36,818 nucleotides of DNA from an uncultured Prevotella sp. (GTDB lineage: Bacteria; Bacteroidota; Bacteroidia; Bacteroidales; Bacteroidaceae): the NCBI GenBank assembly GCA_937877685.1, contig CALFGU010000244.1, forward strand, positions 1-36,818. The letters are read 5' to 3'. The notes beneath the pieces are model-generated. The model was not told the DNA's origin, did no database searches, and saw only the letters and a list, made by a program, of their open reading frames with translations. The stretch's first letter is position 1. The number at the start of each line of letters is the position of its first letter. Shown piece after piece: positions 1-8,102 of this stretch. Made by a program: the position numbers and the translations under genes.

Positions 1-210
1 CCCTTTTTCGCTTACTCCATCATCAGTTGAAGCACCACCATCAAACCCACCGTGACCTGCATCAATTATAACAGTTGGAGTTTTATCACTTAATTTATTT
101 TCAGATGATATATCAACAAATCTGTTATTTATATTAATAAAACTTATTGAAAAAATAAAACAAAATAAAACTACTAAACACAAAAATATGAGTTTCTTCA
201 AATTTATCAC
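1..210 (-). CDS. N-acetylmuramoyl-L-alanine amidase (Amidase_3/CwlD-like), N-terminal fragment
   Basis: Only the first 70 codons are inside the window; the rest lies beyond base 1. The frame opens at a GTG at 208-210, or a TTG three codons later at 199-201. It encodes a lysine-containing start, a strongly hydrophobic signal or anchor segment (about residues 4-25) and a polar linker. It then reaches VIIDAGHGGFDGGAS, the first zinc-binding motif of Amidase_3 enzymes, which cut the amide bond between muramic acid and the stem peptide. A short single-pass protein of this form resembles clostridial CwlD, but the fragment cannot separate CwlD from other amidases. The base composition is very AT-rich and unlike the main part of the window. 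It belongs with the next two genes to the foreign piece. Confidence 0.75.
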   Translation of the reverse strand, partial: MINLKKLIFLCLVVLFCFIFSISFININNRFVDISSENKLSDKTPTVIIDAGHGGFDGGASTDDGVSEKG

Positions 211-239
211 CCATAAATTATATGTTAAGAAACCTGAAT

Positions 240-902
240 TTATCTGAATTCAGTACCGTCTTTTAATAAAAGTTTATTTCTTTTGATTGACCAGCAAATA
301 TTTTCTTGTGCAAAATTCTCTAATAAAGCATCTTTAAATAAAATCGGATTGATTGTAAAATCATTACCTGCAGGTAAAATAAATGAAAAATGCAACTCGT
401 TAGCTTCGCTTTTAATGATATTAAACTCGGTTAAATGTTCTGAAACATTTATTTCTTTTATTTCACTTTTTTTAGTCTTTTTGTAAATTAAAATGTTTTT
501 ACTTTCAATTTTATTTAAAATATCATCTTTAATGTTTGAACCATCATTTGAAGATAATTTCATCTCATAAAGACCTGAAGTAATAAATAAAGGCTTAAAT
601 TCAGGTTCTTCGATTTTTAAAAATTCAATTCCTGGTACAGTTACTCTGTTTAATTCAGAAATAACCCTTTCATTTGGGTAACTTTCGTCATCAAGTCTTA
701 TATCTAAAATTTCACTTTCCCCTTCTACACCTAATGGTAGAGAAAGACCAAAAACAAGGTGTGGATGCGGGTTAAAGCCTTCTGTGTACCAGAGCGGAAT
801 ATCAGTTCTTCTGAATGCTCTTATTAAACAACGGGTTAAGTCAAGGTGCGAAATATATTTTGCGGTGTCTTTTTTAGTGAACCATATTCTTACTGAGCGC
901 AT
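240..902 (-). CDS. Radical SAM-associated DUF2344 protein (TIGR03936 type)
   Basis: A 220-residue protein with the hallmarks of the DUF2344 family: RIWFTKKDTAKYISHLDL near the N-terminus, then YTEGFNPHPH and FGLSLPLGVEGESE. The family is found downstream of, or fused to, a radical SAM protein in Firmicutes and other anaerobes; its exact role is not established. The ORF can begin at 917, but the ATG at 902 is preferred because a G-rich stretch (GGGGGT) precedes it at ribosome-binding distance and MRSVRIWF is the usual family start. Its start overlaps the end of the radical SAM gene by about 29 nt, the expected coupled arrangement. The gene is AT-rich and clostridial in character. Confidence 0.85.
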   Translation of the reverse strand: MRSVRIWFTKKDTAKYISHLDLTRCLIRAFRRTDIPLWYTEGFNPHPHLVFGLSLPLGVEGESEILDIRLDDESYPNERVISELNRVTVPGIEFLKIEEPEFKPLFITSGLYEMKLSSNDGSNIKDDILNKIESKNILIYKKTKKSEIKEINVSEHLTEFNIIKSEANELHFSFILPAGNDFTINPILFKDALLENFAQENICWSIKRNKLLLKDGTEFR

Positions 903-1222
903 CACACTTACCCCCATTTAATTTATTTGAACCACAAGCGTTACATTGTTCACGACAATGTTTTGAAGTTTCAGCATTTTTAGCTTTTTCATTTTCTTTA
1001 ATTAAAAATTCTTTTGAAATACCAGAATTAATGTGGTCCCAAGGTAAAACTTCATCGTAAGAACGACGACGGTTAGCATAGAACTCTGTGTTAATGCCAC
1101 ATTCTTTAAATGCGTCCATCCATACGTCATATTTAAATTTATCGTCCCAGCTGTCAAAGGTACAGCCGTTACGGTATGCTGCCTCAATTACATTTGAAAG
1201 CCTTCTGTCGCCACGTGCAAGA
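874..1222 (-). CDS. Radical SAM protein, C-terminal fragment cut by a contig join
   Basis: The visible protein carries the C-terminal part of the large radical SAM proteins that pair with DUF2344: ARGDRRLSNVIEAAYRNG, a W/D-rich stretch, the motif RSYDEVLPWDHINSGISK and a cysteine-rich tail with the CNACGSNKLNGGKCD pattern. The SAM-binding CxxxCxxC domain should lie several hundred residues upstream, but the frame runs instead into Bacteroidales DNA. The residues read upstream of the ARGDRR motif in this frame are simply the GH84 gene translated out of frame. The true gene is therefore truncated at about 1201-1222. I infer an assembly chimera rather than a biological truncation. Confidence 0.8.
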
Positions 1223-4070
1223 GGTAAGTTTGTGAAACAAGGTTGGGGAGTGCCAAGGCAGTGCCACCTTGTACCTTCGCTACGCATTTTCCGCTTGCGT
1301 CATAGAGGGTCATGGATGAAACAGGCACAGGTGCGTTCACGTGGATTACGCCTGATGAAACCACAACCTGAATGCTTGACGTAGATTCAAGAGGACTGTC
1401 GATGCCAGTGGCAACGTCGTATTCCATAATACGGAACTGGTAACTGTCGTTGCGGTCCATTTCCTTGGAATAGATTCTGTCGCCGTCGATATACCAGAAG
1501 TAGGGCTTCGCTGAACCACCATTTTGGATGGAGAAGAAACCACTGCGGTTGAGCAAGAAGTAGGTGTTCCAATCTGCGTAATATTGGTTGGTGCCAAACT
1601 CGCCCAATTCGTTGACATAACGACTGTCGCGTGCACTAGTGAGTTTGTAGCGACCCTGTGACTTGTCCAATGTGAATGTCCAGTACTGAGCCTTGTTTGC
1701 CGTACCCTTTCTTTCCTGGAACTTAGGCGCACCGCCCGTACCATTAGGATTTGTGTTGGTCAAGAATTCGCCTGCCTCGTTAAGAATAGCATATTTCTTG
1801 CCCGCTTTAATTTCTACGAATTCCTTAGGTCCGTCAAGGGGCACAATGTCAAAGACAAAGTGGTCATACGTAAAGGCACTGCTACCGCTCTTGCTGATGC
1901 GTTTGCCGTCCGTAGTCCAGAATTCTGTACCCGATCTGCCTCCGTTCTGAATAGCATACTTACCATTCATGAAGTAAATGTCATAAGTGTGCCAAATTGC
2001 CTCATAGGGATTTTCGCTACCTGCACTGAAGTTACCATATTCGTTAATGTAGCGGTCGTCCTTCACATTGATAATCTTGTAACGGCCTGTTTCTGTATCC
2101 TTAGCAATCAACCATTCCTGACGCGTAGGATTGATGAGGTCAAGTTCGTCTTGGAACACAGGATTACCGCCAATCGTTCCCGCCTTAGGATTACCCAGGT
2201 ACTTGCCATTATACATAATGTAATATGTGCCGTACTCTATGACTTCTGCAGGGAATACATCCAAGCGGTAGTTATACTTCTGTTTGTACAACTGTACTGC
2301 ATTTTCCAATTGCTTCTTAATAAACGGACCTACGTAAACGTCAGCTACAACAGGGTTAGGACTTTTGATTGATCCAGGGAAGTCGCGTGAAAGAATGGAG
2401 CGTTGTGCTTCCGTCAAGTCTAAAATCTTGAGATAATCATCAATGAACGCCTCTGGTTTCTCATTATTAATATGTTCAAAGAGATTACAAAGCAATTGTC
2501 CGCGTTCTCCTACGTGGCGCATAACTTTAACCCAAGGAGTGATTTCTGCCATAAGTTCGGGACTTTCTGACGTAGCAAGCAATTGGTCAGAAGCACTTAC
2601 GAGCAAGTCAAACTCTGCGCGCACCTTTTCGATAGCTTCGGCATTATAACCGCCAGCCATTTTTGCGTCAAAGTCCTTAGATGCTGCCACAAATCGGGGA
2701 GATTCGTTCGTGCGACGGAGTCCGTGAGTATTTACTCCGAGGTCCACGTTGTTTTCACAGAACACCTTGAAAGCATCAGCATTCTCGGGCATCAAATATT
2801 TGATAGCGCGTTCCCAAGAAGCATTGCTATCGTAATCCGCCATATTCCACGTGTAATCCGCAACGCTATAAAGTGAAAGCATTGAGGCTTCGGCATACTC
2901 CATAGGGTTAGAAGTGTAACCACTCAAGTCATTCGCAATATTAAGGTCGTCACCAAACGTCGGACCCATAAGCATGCGACTAATGCAATAGTCATTCACG
3001 GGATAGTTCAACCAAATGAAGGCCTTACGTCCAATCTGATTGTTAATCCATTCCATATCCCCCTTGTTGATAAAGTCAACCACGGAATTACCTGTCCACA
3101 TGATGCGCACTTCCTTATAAAGATTGTCGCGCAATTCAGAAAGATATGTTCCGCCTGCCCAACCGCGGTTGTACTGAGTGGGACAGAGAATCAAGGGTTC
3201 TACGTCGTCGTATTTCTTTACGAAATTGTCGGTCACGTAATTGAGAAGTAGTGCCTGCTTAATGCCACGTGTGCCTTCGCCTCCCCAAACGTCGTCAAAG
3301 AATACGGCGAAAGCGCGCACGCCGAGTGCGTACATCATCTCCAACTTCTTCACTACGTTGACGGAGTCAGTCTTGTTCCACTGAATGTCATTACCAGGGT
3401 GAATCGCCCAAACGAATTTCACCTTATTGCGTTTCGCTTCCGCAACAAGGGCTTTCATCTTCTCTGCCGTTTCTGTAGGATAAGCCTCACGCCATCTTGC
3501 AAGGTGGTAGGGGTCATCCTTAGGGCCATAGATGTAAGTATTCATCTTGTTCGCACCATAGAATTGGAACTGACGAATACGGTCTGTTTGGCTCCAGTTA
3601 TTGCCATAGAATCCCTCAACTACGCCACGCTCGAGCACGTCAGGGTAGTCCGAAACCGAAACCGTCATTACCTCGGGTTGTGCCGCCACTTGAAGGAAAG
3701 ACTGTACGCCATAGAAGGTGCCATGTTCGTCATTGCCCGCAATAACTACGCGTTCGGGAGTCACCTCAAGGAAATAACCTTCTGCCTTTGAGGGAATCGA
3801 TGCCTCATAAGCCGCAACGGCGTCATCTCCACGCTCACCGATGATAAGTTCTATGCTTCCGCCCGTCGTAGCATACTTGGCAGAAAGCGCATTTACGGCA
3901 TCCGCGTCAGCTGTTTCCGCACCCACAACATTAAATGCCGTTTGGCGGTCAAATGCCTTTTCTCCCCAAGTAATCTTTTGAGGAAGCGGAGAAATCGTTA
4001 CTTGTTGTGCCATGGCATTCAGGCAGAAACCTGAAAACAGAACCATCGCAAGGGTTAGCTTTAATTTCAT
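1188..4070 (-). CDS. Secreted GH84 beta-N-acetylglucosaminidase with C-terminal sorting domain, 3' end replaced
   Basis: A signal peptide (MKLKLTLAMVLFSGFCLNAMA) leads into an N-terminal GH20/GH84-type domain and then the GH84 barrel. The barrel has GVVEGFYGNNWS and the catalytic Asp pair in FAVFFDDVWGGEG near residue 258, as in BtGH84/NagJ enzymes that release terminal GlcNAc by substrate assistance. After the helical region there are two similar modules of about 130 residues (roughly 610-745 and 755-882), both with Y-I-x-N-x-G-x-F and IQNGG motifs. A terminal T9SS-type sorting domain follows (YDASGKCVAKV, YLLHVATEG). The last few codons and the stop come from the foreign piece, so the native C-terminus is missing. 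It starts 25 nt after the tatD stop and may be co-transcribed with it. Probable role: outer-surface or secreted glycan degradation. Confidence 0.92.
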   Translation of the reverse strand: MKLKLTLAMVLFSGFCLNAMAQQVTISPLPQKITWGEKAFDRQTAFNVVGAETADADAVNALSAKYATTGGSIELIIGERGDDAVAAYEASIPSKAEGYFLEVTPERVVIAGNDEHGTFYGVQSFLQVAAQPEVMTVSVSDYPDVLERGVVEGFYGNNWSQTDRIRQFQFYGANKMNTYIYGPKDDPYHLARWREAYPTETAEKMKALVAEAKRNKVKFVWAIHPGNDIQWNKTDSVNVVKKLEMMYALGVRAFAVFFDDVWGGEGTRGIKQALLLNYVTDNFVKKYDDVEPLILCPTQYNRGWAGGTYLSELRDNLYKEVRIMWTGNSVVDFINKGDMEWINNQIGRKAFIWLNYPVNDYCISRMLMGPTFGDDLNIANDLSGYTSNPMEYAEASMLSLYSVADYTWNMADYDSNASWERAIKYLMPENADAFKVFCENNVDLGVNTHGLRRTNESPRFVAASKDFDAKMAGGYNAEAIEKVRAEFDLLVSASDQLLATSESPELMAEITPWVKVMRHVGERGQLLCNLFEHINNEKPEAFIDDYLKILDLTEAQRSILSRDFPGSIKSPNPVVADVYVGPFIKKQLENAVQLYKQKYNYRLDVFPAEVIEYGTYYIMYNGKYLGNPKAGTIGGNPVFQDELDLINPTRQEWLIAKDTETGRYKIINVKDDRYINEYGNFSAGSENPYEAIWHTYDIYFMNGKYAIQNGGRSGTEFWTTDGKRISKSGSSAFTYDHFVFDIVPLDGPKEFVEIKAGKKYAILNEAGEFLTNTNPNGTGGAPKFQERKGTANKAQYWTFTLDKSQGRYKLTSARDSRYVNELGEFGTNQYYADWNTYFLLNRSGFFSIQNGGSAKPYFWYIDGDRIYSKEMDRNDSYQFRIMEYDVATGIDSPLESTSSIQVVVSSGVIHVNAPVPVSSMTLYDASGKCVAKVQGGTALALPNLVSQTYLLHVATEGFQM
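1201..1222. other. Probable chimeric junction between Firmicutes-like and Bacteroidales-like sequence
   Basis: Within about 22 bases, two unrelated coding frames on the minus strand change from recognisable to unrecognisable. The GH84 C-terminal sorting domain ends abruptly after YLLHVATEG, and the radical SAM family motif begins at LARGDRRLS. The same bases encode HVATEG in one frame and ARGDRR in the other, so a shared short word could have bridged two genomes in an assembly graph. Base composition also shifts here, from very AT-rich to near balanced. Confidence 0.8.
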
Positions 4071-4095
4071 AGATTAGTTTAAAAAGTTATAAAAG

Positions 4096-4890
4096 TTAAA
4101 TTGTTGAATCTTTAAGTTTAGGGAAAATCCGTAACGTCGTTTCAGTAGTTACACGCTCCACTTCAGACGTTGAAACGTCATAAATCTCCGCCAATTTCTG
4201 CGCCACAAGCGTCAGATATGCCGGCTCATTACGCTTACCGCGATGGGGCGTAGGGGCTAAGTAGGGAGCATCCGTCTCCAAAACGATACGCGATAAGGGA
4301 ACCGTCGTTTTAAGTACCTCGGGGAGGGTAGATTTCTTGAAAGTAACCACCCCACCTATGCCTAAAACGAAACGAGGAAAGGTGGTGAGCAATTCTTCTG
4401 CCTCTTCCGCGGTGCCACCAAAGCAATGGAAAATGCCGCCTGGTAATTTGTCGGCAAAGGGAAGTAAGGTGTCCACCAGCAAGCGGTGAGCGGCGCGCGA
4501 ATGGATAATCAGAGGCAAGTTAAAGCGTATTGCCCATTCGGCTTGGCGTTGAAGCGCAACGACTTGTTCCGAAGCACGCGTGTCGTCCCAATAAAGGTCG
4601 ATGCCTACTTCTCCGATAGCCACATAAGGGTGCGTCGGATTTTCAAGTGCTTGCTCCATGCGGTCAAGCAACGGTTGAGGATTTTCGGGTAGGTCAGTGG
4701 GGTGAAGTCCTATCATAGGGAAGCAAACCCCAGGATGTGCATTGCAAAGTTGCAACATAGGTTCCCACGAATCTTCGGCTATGTTAGGGAGCAAAAGAAC
4801 GCTTACACCAGTTTCCAATGCTCGATGAACAACGCCAGTTCGGTCCTCTTCAAATTCTTCCCCGTAAATATGGGTGTGCGTGTCAATCAT
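4096..4890 (-). CDS. tatD: TatD family metal-dependent hydrolase/DNase
   Basis: A 264-residue amidohydrolase-fold protein with the full TatD set of metal ligands. These are MIDTHTHIYG at the start, GEVGIDLYW, LIIHSRAAH, GIFHCFGGT and LETDAPYLAPTPHRGKRNEP. Family members are Mg-dependent 3'-5' exonucleases acting on DNA, with suggested roles in DNA repair. The ORF can be extended 14 codons upstream, but that stretch lies inside the preceding polyprenyl synthase gene. The family start is the ATG at 4888-4890, two bases beyond that gene's stop codon, which implies translational coupling. Cytoplasmic. Confidence 0.93.
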   Translation of the reverse strand: MIDTHTHIYGEEFEEDRTGVVHRALETGVSVLLLPNIAEDSWEPMLQLCNAHPGVCFPMIGLHPTDLPENPQPLLDRMEQALENPTHPYVAIGEVGIDLYWDDTRASEQVVALQRQAEWAIRFNLPLIIHSRAAHRLLVDTLLPFADKLPGGIFHCFGGTAEEAEELLTTFPRFVLGIGGVVTFKKSTLPEVLKTTVPLSRIVLETDAPYLAPTPHRGKRNEPAYLTLVAQKLAEIYDVSTSEVERVTTETTLRIFPKLKDSTI

Positions 4891-4892
4891 GA

Positions 4893-5849
4893 TTAACTCT
4901 TTCTGCCCAAAAGTGTTTCTGCAAACTGCCATAAGGGGAGTTTCACCTCAAGGGGGAGCGCGATAGCATCAAAGTGTTGGCGCGCTTCGTCATACATGGC
5001 GGCGATACGCTCTTGTGTGATGGCGGGAATGTCCAAAGCGTTGTAGATTTCCGTCACTCGCGAAATCTTTTCTTCGGCAGAAATCACGGCATTTCCCAAA
5101 AGCGAGAGCAATTCTTCGTGTTGCTCCTCAGAAGCATGCTCAAGAGCGTTGATGAGTAAGAAGGTCTTCTTGCCACAAAGGATGTCGCCCCCAATCTTTT
5201 TGCCAAAAATGGCAGGGTCTCCGTAAACGTCGAGATAGTCATCCTGAAGTTGGAAGGCAAGTCCCACCTTTTCGGCGAAGTTGTAGAGAGCGTTGCAATC
5301 AGATTCGGGAGCGCCCGCCACAATTCCGCCCATTTTAGCCGCACAAGCCAAGAGCACAGAAGTCTTCAAGCGAATCATTTCCAAGTATTCCGCTTCGGTG
5401 ACATCCGTACGCTGTTCGAAGTTCATGTCATACTGTTGTCCTTCACACACCTCAATAGTCGTGTCAATAAACAACTTGCGCGCCTCGTCAGCACGCTCAC
5501 AGGTGCAAGCATTAATGAGTTTGAACGACTCAATAAGCATCGTGTCGCCCGAAAGAATGGCAGTGTTGGCATTCCAACGGCGATGTACGGCCAACTTACC
5601 GCGACGCATCTCCGCACCATCCATTAAGTCGTCATGGAGTAACGTATGGTTGTGATACATCTCAATGGCGCAAGCCGCACGAAGCGTATTGTCATCACAA
5701 GAACGGTAAAGGCTGTGTGCCAAGAGCGTAAGTACGGGGCGAATGCGCTTCCCGCCCATTTCTAAAGAATAGGTAATCGGTTCGTAAAGTCCTTCGGGAG
5801 TTTGCGGAAAAGCAATGTTGCTTAAGAATTGTTCAATTTTGGTTAACAT
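4893..5849 (-). CDS. Polyprenyl diphosphate synthase (IspA/GGPP-synthase family)
   Basis: A 318-residue trans-prenyltransferase that adds isopentenyl units to allylic diphosphates. Both aspartate-rich motifs are present: LLHDDLMDGAEMRRG (residues 71-84) and FQLQDDYLDVYGD near residue 217. The GGKRIRPVL motif at 32-40 binds the diphosphate of the substrate. Product length (farnesyl, geranylgeranyl or longer) cannot be told from motifs alone. It is followed immediately by tatD (2-nt gap). The isoprenoid link with ispH at 8.9 kb is thematic, not an operon. No Bacteroidetes-type promoter box was found in the upstream gap. Confidence 0.92.
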   Translation of the reverse strand: MLTKIEQFLSNIAFPQTPEGLYEPITYSLEMGGKRIRPVLTLLAHSLYRSCDDNTLRAACAIEMYHNHTLLHDDLMDGAEMRRGKLAVHRRWNANTAILSGDTMLIESFKLINACTCERADEARKLFIDTTIEVCEGQQYDMNFEQRTDVTEAEYLEMIRLKTSVLLACAAKMGGIVAGAPESDCNALYNFAEKVGLAFQLQDDYLDVYGDPAIFGKKIGGDILCGKKTFLLINALEHASEEQHEELLSLLGNAVISAEEKISRVTEIYNALDIPAITQERIAAMYDEARQHFDAIALPLEVKLPLWQFAETLLGRKS

Positions 5850-5994
5850 ATAGGGATTAGGGTTGTTTAAGTTGGTTGGATTTGTGGATGGGTGGAGTAT
5901 TGGTGTTCTTTGATGACTTTCATTTCTCTTTGAATCTCAATGGTTAAAAAGACTCTTAGAGATAGTTGAAATTCTAAGTAACTTAATTGAAATT

Positions 5995-6027
5995 ATTTGA
6001 GACTTAAGAAAAACTATTTGAGACTTA
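5995..6027. repeat. Short direct repeat ATTTGAGACTTA, two copies, in the 212-bp gap between tonB and polyprenyl synthase
   Basis: The 12-mer occurs at about 5996 and again about 20 bp downstream, two helical turns apart. The gap (5850-6061) otherwise holds AT-rich sequence and a tract of short CCAA/CCAT-like words just upstream of the synthase start. I see no gene, promoter box or clear terminator in it. Confidence 0.4.
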
Positions 6028-6061
6028 CGAACGCCTAAGATAGATATAATTTTCGCACTGT

Positions 6062-6865
6062 CTATAAGTGGTATTCGATAGGGATAGTTACGCGCACGAT
6101 TGTCACCTTTCCGTTTGTTTTTCCAGGTTCCCACTTCGGCATATTTCGGGCAGCGCGCATAATGGTTGCCGAAATCATGGGATGGAGTGCCTCTTCAATC
6201 TTCGGTTCGATAACATTGCCTGCTTCATCCACCAAAAACGTGAGATACGTTGTGCCCGAAACCTTCTGTTGAATCACTAAGGGCGGATAGACAATGTTTT
6301 TGTCCAACCAAAGCATCAGTGCGTTAATGCCCCCAGGGAATTGTGGCATTTCCTCAACGACTTCGGTGGGCGTGAGTGTCGCCAAGGGGGGCGGTTCTGG
6401 CGCTAAACCCTCCATGATAGAGTCTGTTTCCGTGGCGAGTGTCGTAATGGTGTCGGTTGCTTCCTCCTCGCTCAGTTCTTCTTCAGGAACGATTTCTTGC
6501 ATCACTTTTACTTCAGGCACCTCAACTATTTCAGGCGCGGTTTCCACTACAGCTTTCGCCACGGTTTCCGTCTTGGGGCGCAGATCAACAAACTTCAGCA
6601 GGTGGGAGTCGCGTTTGTGTGCTTCCTCCATGCGTTTCAGTTCTTCCAAGAGTTGTGCGAGTTCGCGCTTGGTGCTGAGCGAAAAGTAAACATTGACACC
6701 TAAGCCTCCGCCCACGAGTAAGAGCAAGCACAGACTGACTCCCCAAAGCGCACGAGCGTAACGCCTTCCGGCTTCTTTGCGAAGTCGATAGGCGCCATAC
6801 TGACGGTTGCGGCCTTCAAAGACAAGGTCACACCATTCTCGGGATACTAAATCGACGGAACGCAC
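6062..6865 (-). CDS. TonB-family energy transducer
   Basis: A 267-residue protein starting at GTG. The N-terminus has the Bacteroidetes TonB pattern (EWCDLVFEGRNRQYGAYRLR), followed by one membrane segment (about residues 40-60). A long acidic periplasmic linker rich in Val, Glu, Pro and Thr comes next, then a TonB_C domain opening with MPQFPGGINALMLWLDKN and ending WEPGKTNGKVTIVRVTIPIEY. With ExbB/ExbD, which are not in the window, such proteins pass proton-motive force to outer-membrane receptors. It is divergent from porQ; a TAACTTTG box on the minus strand at 7027-7034 probably drives it, giving a leader of about 155 nt. Confidence 0.92.
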   Translation of the reverse strand: MRSVDLVSREWCDLVFEGRNRQYGAYRLRKEAGRRYARALWGVSLCLLLLVGGGLGVNVYFSLSTKRELAQLLEELKRMEEAHKRDSHLLKFVDLRPKTETVAKAVVETAPEIVEVPEVKVMQEIVPEEELSEEEATDTITTLATETDSIMEGLAPEPPPLATLTPTEVVEEMPQFPGGINALMLWLDKNIVYPPLVIQQKVSGTTYLTFLVDEAGNVIEPKIEEALHPMISATIMRAARNMPKWEPGKTNGKVTIVRVTIPIEYHL

Positions 6866-6979
6866 GTTTATTGTCTTTAGAGAAAATGATGTGCGGAAAT
6901 AATGCTGTTGAGGGTTAAAGACGATGAGGACGTTTTGCTTTCAAGACTCAAGGGAGAAACCGCGCAAAAGGCTTTTCAA

Positions 6980-7008
6980 TACCTCAAAACCTTAAAACCT
7001 CAGAACCT
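6980..7008 (-). repeat. Degenerate family-B element arm in the tonB leader
   Basis: Read on the minus strand, this stretch is a series of 8-mers (GAGGTTTT, AAGGTTTT, GAGGTATT) matching the arm of the family-B palindromic elements described further downstream. It is followed by a G/C patch (TTTTGCGCGG) in the place of the core. The opposite arm is weak, so this looks like an eroded copy. It lies in the transcribed leader of tonB, with the arm reading in the direction of transcription. Confidence 0.5.
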
Positions 7009-7026
7009 ATACTATCTATTTTGCTA

Positions 7027-7034
7027 CAAAGTTA
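7027..7034 (-). promoter_or_regulatory. Predicted Bacteroidetes -7 box (TAACTTTG) for tonB
   Basis: On the minus strand the sequence reads TAACTTTG, matching the TAnnTTTG -7 consensus. It is part of a 10-bp inverted repeat with the porQ box, so the two promoters are mirror images. No good TTTG -33 element sits at the standard 19-nt spacing. Confidence 0.5.
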
Positions 7035-7056
7035 CTCCCAAAAGTAAAAATCTTAG

Positions 7057-7064
7057 TAACTTTG
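7057..7064 (+). promoter_or_regulatory. Predicted Bacteroidetes -7 box (TAACTTTG) for porQ
   Basis: TAACTTTG matches the -7 consensus and lies 21 nt before the porQ ATG, so transcription should begin about 15 nt upstream of it. The ORF could be opened at a TTG at 7062, but that codon overlaps this box, which supports the ATG at 7086 as the true start. The -33 region is weak. Confidence 0.6.
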
Positions 7065-7085
7065 ACCCACTATTTTAATCGTGAA

Positions 7086-8069
7086 ATGAAAAAAAGTATC
7101 ATCTATATCCTTTGCCTACTTTCAGTTACCTCAGTTTGGGGGCAGGAAAGTTCATCGGGATATAACACCATGAAACTTCCAACCTCGGCGCGCGTTGCGG
7201 CTTTGGGGGGCGAAAATATCTCCATCGTTGAGGATGATGCCGCAATTGCGTGGCACAATCCCGCACTCTTGGCCAACGTGTCGAGCAATGTGTTGGGCTT
7301 AAACTTTATGACCTATTTCGCTGACAGTAAGTGGATGGGGGCACAGTATGTACGTGCTTTCGGAGATAGACATACCGGGAGCATTACGGCACAAATGATG
7401 AGTTATGGCTCAGCGGATGAAACCGATGTCCAAGGTAATGTACTCGGAACGTATTCGGCGAAAGACATTTACATTGCGCCTTCTTATAGTTACTTGTTTA
7501 GCGACAAATGGAGTGGGGGGGCGACGCTGAAAATGGCATTCTCCAGTTATGCTGACTATTCCGCGATGGCGGTAGGCGTAGATTTGGGCCTGAATTACTA
7601 TGATGAGGAGACCGACCTTTCGGTATCGGCAACGTTGAAGAACATTGGTGCCGAACTTTCCTCTTTCCATGATCGCGAACAGCATCTTCCCTTTGTGGCA
7701 CAGTTGGGTGTTTCAAAGGGATTGGCACACATGCCCTTGCGCCTCTCATTGACATTGACCGACCTCACACGCTGGAGTTCGCGTTACTATGTTGTGGAGG
7801 ATGGAGCGGATAAGAAACTCTCGTTCTCTAAGAAGTTGCTCAATCATGTGGTTATCGGTGCGGATTATTTCCTAACGGACAACATCAGTTTGTCGGCGGG
7901 TTACAACTTCCGCCGTTCCTATGAACTCAAGACGGCAGGTAGTGCCAAGGGTGCCGGACTTACGGCAGGCGCTTCCTTACACCTCAAGCGCTTCATGATT
8001 TCGGGCGCTTATGCAAAGTATCACAAATCAACTTCCTCGTTAATGTTTAACGTCAGTTACGCCTTATAG
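7086..8069 (+). CDS. porQ: Type IX secretion system outer-membrane protein PorQ
   Basis: A 327-residue outer-membrane beta-barrel protein of the PorV/PorQ family. A signal peptide (MKKSIIYILCLLSVTSVWG) is followed by LPTSARVAALGGENISIVEDDAAIAWHNPALL (cited in pieces: ARVAALGG, AWHNPALL), the typical first strand and turn. Repeated amphipathic strands follow, ending on an aromatic-rich last strand (SLMFNVSYAL). The order porQ-cmk-ispH is known from other Bacteroidales such as Porphyromonas, which supports the name. PorQ works in the T9SS, which exports proteins with C-terminal sorting domains like the one on the GH84 enzyme at 1.2-4.1 kb. cmk follows after 33 nt. Confidence 0.88.
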   Translation: MKKSIIYILCLLSVTSVWGQESSSGYNTMKLPTSARVAALGGENISIVEDDAAIAWHNPALLANVSSNVLGLNFMTYFADSKWMGAQYVRAFGDRHTGSITAQMMSYGSADETDVQGNVLGTYSAKDIYIAPSYSYLFSDKWSGGATLKMAFSSYADYSAMAVGVDLGLNYYDEETDLSVSATLKNIGAELSSFHDREQHLPFVAQLGVSKGLAHMPLRLSLTLTDLTRWSSRYYVVEDGADKKLSFSKKLLNHVVIGADYFLTDNISLSAGYNFRRSYELKTAGSAKGAGLTAGASLHLKRFMISGAYAKYHKSTSSLMFNVSYAL

Positions 8070-8102
8070 ACACGTGGAAGTCGCTTACACTTTTAATTCC
8101 TA

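Noticed and set aside
1..1222. Horizontal transfer of a Firmicutes island into the Bacteroidales genome
   Set aside because: No integrase, repeat or attachment site is visible, and the join truncates both flanking genes at one short shared word, which fits an assembly error better.
1860..2876. Plus-strand ORFs opposite the GH84 gene
   Set aside because: Shadows of the GH84 reading frame without motifs or start signals.
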